Made by a program: the position numbers and the translations under genes. Positions 61,895-64,000 of a stretch of 64,000 nt of DNA are shown here, piece by piece. Within the stretch, counting starts at the first letter, position 1; every line of letters starts with the position of its first letter. The notes under the pieces were generated by a model. The model was given only the letters and a program-made list of their open reading frames with translations, did not search any database and had not been told where the DNA came from. This stretch comes from Agromyces bracchium (GTDB lineage: Bacteria; Actinomycetota; Actinomycetes; Actinomycetales; Microbacteriaceae): contig NZ_WMLB01000025.1 of NCBI RefSeq assembly GCF_009709675.1, positions 1 to 64,000 of the forward strand. Direction: 5' to 3'.

Positions 61895-62500
61895 CTACTT
61901 CTTGGGCGCGAGCTGCTCGATGATCGCCTGCGAGACGTCCTTCATGGTCAGTCGGCGGTCCATCGAGGCCTTCTGGATCCAGCGGAACGCCTCGGGCTCG
62001 GTGAGGCCCATCTTCTCGTTCAGCAGGCCCTTCGCGCGATCGACCAGCTTGCGGGTCTCGAATCGCTCGACGAGGTCGCCGACCTCGGCCTCGAGCGCGA
62101 TGATCTGCGCGTGGCGGGCCAGGGCGATCTCGATCGCGGGCAGCAGGTCGTTGGGGGTGAACGGCTTGACGACGTACGCCAGGGCGCCCGCCTCGCTCGC
62201 ACGCTCGACGAGTTCCTTCTGGCTGAACGCGGTCAGGAGGACGACCGGGGCGATGTGGCCCTTCGAGAGTCGCTCCGCCGCCGAGATGCCGTCGAGTTGG
62301 GGCATCTTCACGTCCATGATGACCAGGTCGGGCCGCAGCTCGGTCGCGAGCTGGACCGCGGTCTCGCCGTCGCCGGCCTCGCCGACCACCTCGTAGCCGT
62401 TGTCGCGCAGGATCTCGACGATGTCGAGGCGGATGAGCGATTCGTCCTCCGCGACCACGACGCGACGCGGTGCCGGCTGGGTGTCTTCGGTGTCTGTCAC
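61895..62500 (-). CDS. pdtaR: ANTAR-domain response regulator (PdtaR-like)
   Basis: 201 residues. The receiver domain (about residues 14-130) has the acidic pair in VVVAEDESLIRLD, the phospho-acceptor in LVIMDVKMPQLDG, and the conserved Thr and Lys (LLTAFSQ, YVVKPFTP). The C-terminal ANTAR RNA-binding domain reads DRAKGLLNEKMGLTEPEAFR and ends before QLAPKK. ANTAR regulators act by binding hairpins in target mRNAs. I use the GTG at 62500, 7 nt after TAGGCT; the longer frame would run into the tRNA-Leu gene. No histidine kinase is adjacent. Confidence 0.93.
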   Translation of the reverse strand: MTDTEDTQPAPRRVVVAEDESLIRLDIVEILRDNGYEVVGEAGDGETAVQLATELRPDLVIMDVKMPQLDGISAAERLSKGHIAPVVLLTAFSQKELVERASEAGALAYVVKPFTPNDLLPAIEIALARHAQIIALEAEVGDLVERFETRKLVDRAKGLLNEKMGLTEPEAFRWIQKASMDRRLTMKDVSQAIIEQLAPKK

Positions 62501-62507
62501 GCTGGAA

Positions 62508-62513
62508 AGCCTA
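62508..62513 (-). promoter_or_regulatory. leaderless -10 of pdtaR
   Basis: TAGGCT on the minus strand, 7 nt before the GTG. It lies within 10 nt of the divergent tRNA-Leu -10. Confidence 0.6.
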
Positions 62514-62516
62514 CGG

Positions 62517-62522
62517 TATTCT
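62517..62522 (+). promoter_or_regulatory. candidate -10 of tRNA-Leu
   Basis: TATTCT ends 15 nt before the mature tRNA 5' end, giving a start near 62529. The -35 position would overlap the pdtaR start codon. Confidence 0.45.
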
Positions 62523-62537
62523 GGCCGGGGCCCTGAG

Positions 62538-62623
62538 GCCGGTGTGGCGGAATGGCAGACGCGGAGCACTCAAAATGCTTTGCCCGAGAGGGCGTGTGGG
62601 TTCGACCCCCACCACCGGCACCA
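62538..62623 (+). tRNA. tRNA-Leu (anticodon CAA)
   Basis: 86-nt type II tRNA with a long variable arm (TTGCCCGAGAGGGCG region) and encoded CCA. The acceptor GCCGGTG pairs with CACCGGC and the discriminator is A. The anticodon loop CTCAAAA gives anticodon CAA, reading the rare codon TTG. It is divergent from pdtaR. Confidence 0.97.
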
Positions 62624-62662
62624 CGCGATCGGATGCCGCGCCCGCCATGTTCCGGCGCACGG

Positions 62663-62699
62663 CGAACGGCCCGGCCGCTGCACGCGACCGGGCCGTTCG
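62663..62699. terminator. bidirectional hairpin between tRNA-Leu and pyk
   Basis: A perfect 12-bp inverted repeat (CGAACGGCCCGG and complement) with a 13-nt loop, 11 nt after the pyk stop and 40 nt after the tRNA. No U-tract. Confidence 0.75.
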
Positions 62700-62710
62700 G
62701 GCGAACCGTG

Positions 62711-64000
62711 TCAGAGCACCTCACCGACGACGTGCACGCGCACGTCGTTGGTGGTGCCGGGGATGCCGGGGGGCGAGCCGGAGATGATGACGATCTTCTC
62801 GCCGGCCTCGGCCTTCCCGGTCTTGCCGAGGACCTCGTCGACCTGGCCGACCATCTGGTCGGTGTGGGTCACCGGCGCGACGACGAACGACTCGACGCCC
62901 CAGTTGAGGGCCATCCGGCGACGGATCTCGGGATACGGCGTGAACGCCAGGATCGGGATGGTGCTGCGCAGGCGCGACATCCGTCGCACCGACTCGCCTG
63001 TCTCGGTGAACACGCACAGGTACTTGGCCTCGACGAAGTCGGCCACCTCGACCGCGGCGAGCGTGATCGCCCCGGCCTGGGTGCGCGGCTTCGTGCCGAG
63101 CGGAGCGATCCGGTGCAGGCCGTGCTGCTCGGTCGACTCGATGATGCGGGCCATGGTCTTCACGGTCTGCACCGGGTACTCGCCGACGCTCGTCTCGCCC
63201 GAGAGCATGACCGCGTCCGCGCCGTCGAGGATGGCGTTCGCGACGTCCGAGGTCTCGGCGCGGGTCGGCACGGGCGCGTGGGTCATCGACTCGAGCATCT
63301 GCGTGGCCACGATGACCGGCTTGGCGAGGCGCCGGGCGATCTCGATCGCGCCCTTCTGCACGATCGGCACCGCCTCGAGCGGCAGCTCGACGCCCAGGTC
63401 GCCGCGGGCGACCATGATCGCGTCGAACGCCTCGATGATCCCCTCGAGGGCCTCCACGGCCTGCGGCTTCTCGATCTTGGCGATCACCGGCAGGCGGCGA
63501 CCCTCTTCCGCCATGATCTGGTGCACGCGGTCGATGTCGCTCGCGTTGCGGACGAACGACAGCGCGATGAGGTCGGCGCCGAGCTTCAGCGCCCAGCGCA
63601 GGTCGGCCTCGTCCTTCTCGGACAGCGCCGGCACGTTCACGGCGACGCCGGGCAGGTTGATGCCCTTGTTGTTCGAGACCGGTCCGGCGACGACCACCTT
63701 CGTGGTCACGACCGTGCCGTCGGTGTCGAGGACCTCGACGCGCACCTTGCCGTCGTCGATGAGGAGGTGGTCTCCGGCCTCGACGTCGTGCGGCAGGCCC
63801 TTGAACGTGGTGCCGACGATCTCCTTCGTGCCGAGGATGTCCTCGGTCGTGATCTTGAAGATGTCGCCCTCGGCGAGCTCGTGCGGCCCGTCGGCGAACT
63901 TGCCGAGGCGGATCTTCGGCCCCTGGAGGTCCACGAGCACGGCCACCGCGCGACCGGAGTCGTTCGCCGCCTTCCGGACGTTCTGGTAGACCCCCTCGTG
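62711..64000 (-). CDS. pyk: pyruvate kinase (5' end outside the window)
   Basis: 430 codons of the gene are present; the start lies beyond the right edge, since the frame stays open to 64000 and continues upstream of the ATG at 63946 with [19 protein letters not shown]. It converts PEP and ADP to pyruvate and ATP. Family motifs are [35 protein letters not shown] (active site), [20 protein letters not shown], and [19 protein letters not shown]. The C-terminal allosteric domain is intact. Only the first ~50 residues are missing. Confidence 0.97.
   Translation of the reverse strand, partial: HEGVYQNVRKAANDSGRAVAVLVDLQGPKIRLGKFADGPHELAEGDIFKITTEDILGTKEIVGTTFKGLPHDVEAGDHLLIDDGKVRVEVLDTDGTVVTTKVVVAGPVSNNKGINLPGVAVNVPALSEKDEADLRWALKLGADLIALSFVRNASDIDRVHQIMAEEGRRLPVIAKIEKPQAVEALEGIIEAFDAIMVARGDLGVELPLEAVPIVQKGAIEIARRLAKPVIVATQMLESMTHAPVPTRAETSDVANAILDGADAVMLSGETSVGEYPVQTVKTMARIIESTEQHGLHRIAPLGTKPRTQAGAITLAAVEVADFVEAKYLCVFTETGESVRRMSRLRSTIPILAFTPYPEIRRRMALNWGVESFVVAPVTHTDQMVGQVDEVLGKTGKAEAGEKIVIISGSPPGIPGTTNDVRVHVVGEVL

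Noticed and set aside
62501-62569. Longer N-terminus of the ANTAR regulator (start at 62569)
   Set aside because: It would run into the tRNA-Leu gene and adds unconserved sequence; the -10 at 62508 supports the start at 62500.

Overview
The window is a stretch of very GC-rich actinobacterial core chromosome. Gene order (rplU-rpmA-obg-proB-proA-nadD-rsfS; ileS-folC-ndk; suf-ctaA/ctaB-tkt-tal-pgi-zwf-opcA-pgl; rbpA-secG-tpiA-pgk-gap; whiA-rapZ-uvrC-uvrA-uvrB-coaE-rpsA-polA-pdtaR-pyk), RbpA and WhiA, an OpcA-dependent Zwf, a eukaryote-like IleS with a T-box, and a translation style mixing strong Shine-Dalgarno sites with leaderless GTG/ATG starts all point to Actinomycetota. The RbpA N-terminus and the abundant 9-mer GGATGCCGC suggest family Microbacteriaceae (inference; the genus cannot be fixed from this sequence). 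I see no insertion sequence, prophage, CRISPR array, integrase, toxin-antitoxin or secondary-metabolite genes. Coding density is very high and no gene-free gap exceeds 300 bases.

Layout. 1-7.3 kb, minus strand: tRNA-Ala, then (reading right to left) the rplU-rpmA-obg-proB operon, proA, a small membrane protein, nadD, a proline-rich tail-anchored protein and rsfS. 7.3-11.3 kb: a DUF4031 gene, RNase E/G and a VKOR-family oxidoreductase. 11.3-17.2 kb, minus: ileS-folC-DUF4233-ndk, joined by 4-base overlaps and headed by a T-box leader with a very short Stem I. 17.2-22.5 kb: a YtrA-like GntR regulator divergent from an MHS-type transporter with a conspicuous operator between them, then valS-GNAT-small ORF. 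22.5-29.7 kb: a methyltransferase, the suf Fe-S assembly genes, and ctaA and ctaB of heme A synthesis. 30-38.1 kb, plus: transketolase, transaldolase, PGI, Zwf, OpcA and Pgl, a complete interface between glycolysis and the pentose phosphate pathway apart from Gnd, Rpe and Rpi. 38.2-42.7 kb, minus: rbpA, secG, triosephosphate isomerase, PGK, GAPDH and superoxide dismutase. 42.8-52.5 kb, minus: whiA, rapZ, the complete UvrABC excision-repair set with a LexA-type box at uvrA, and coaE. 52.5-64 kb: DUF4126, rpsA, a DUF885 protein, polA, PEP synthase, an ANTAR response regulator, tRNA-Leu(CAA) and the 3' part of pyruvate kinase cut by the window end.

No undescribed multi-gene system is visible. 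The most interesting signals are small: (i) about a dozen genes have a TANNNT -10 hexamer exactly 6-8 nt before the start codon, implying leaderless mRNAs that cluster on repair, replication and regulatory genes; (ii) the 9-mer GGATGCCGC/GCGGCATCC is strongly over-represented on both strands, inside and outside genes and in terminator stems; (iii) an AGTTGTG-N13-CACAACT operator lies between the GntR and MFS genes; (iv) the ileS T-box has its AUC specifier in a miniature hairpin loop; (v) an uncharacterised proline-rich membrane protein sits in the nadD-rsfS locus. Counts were made by eye.
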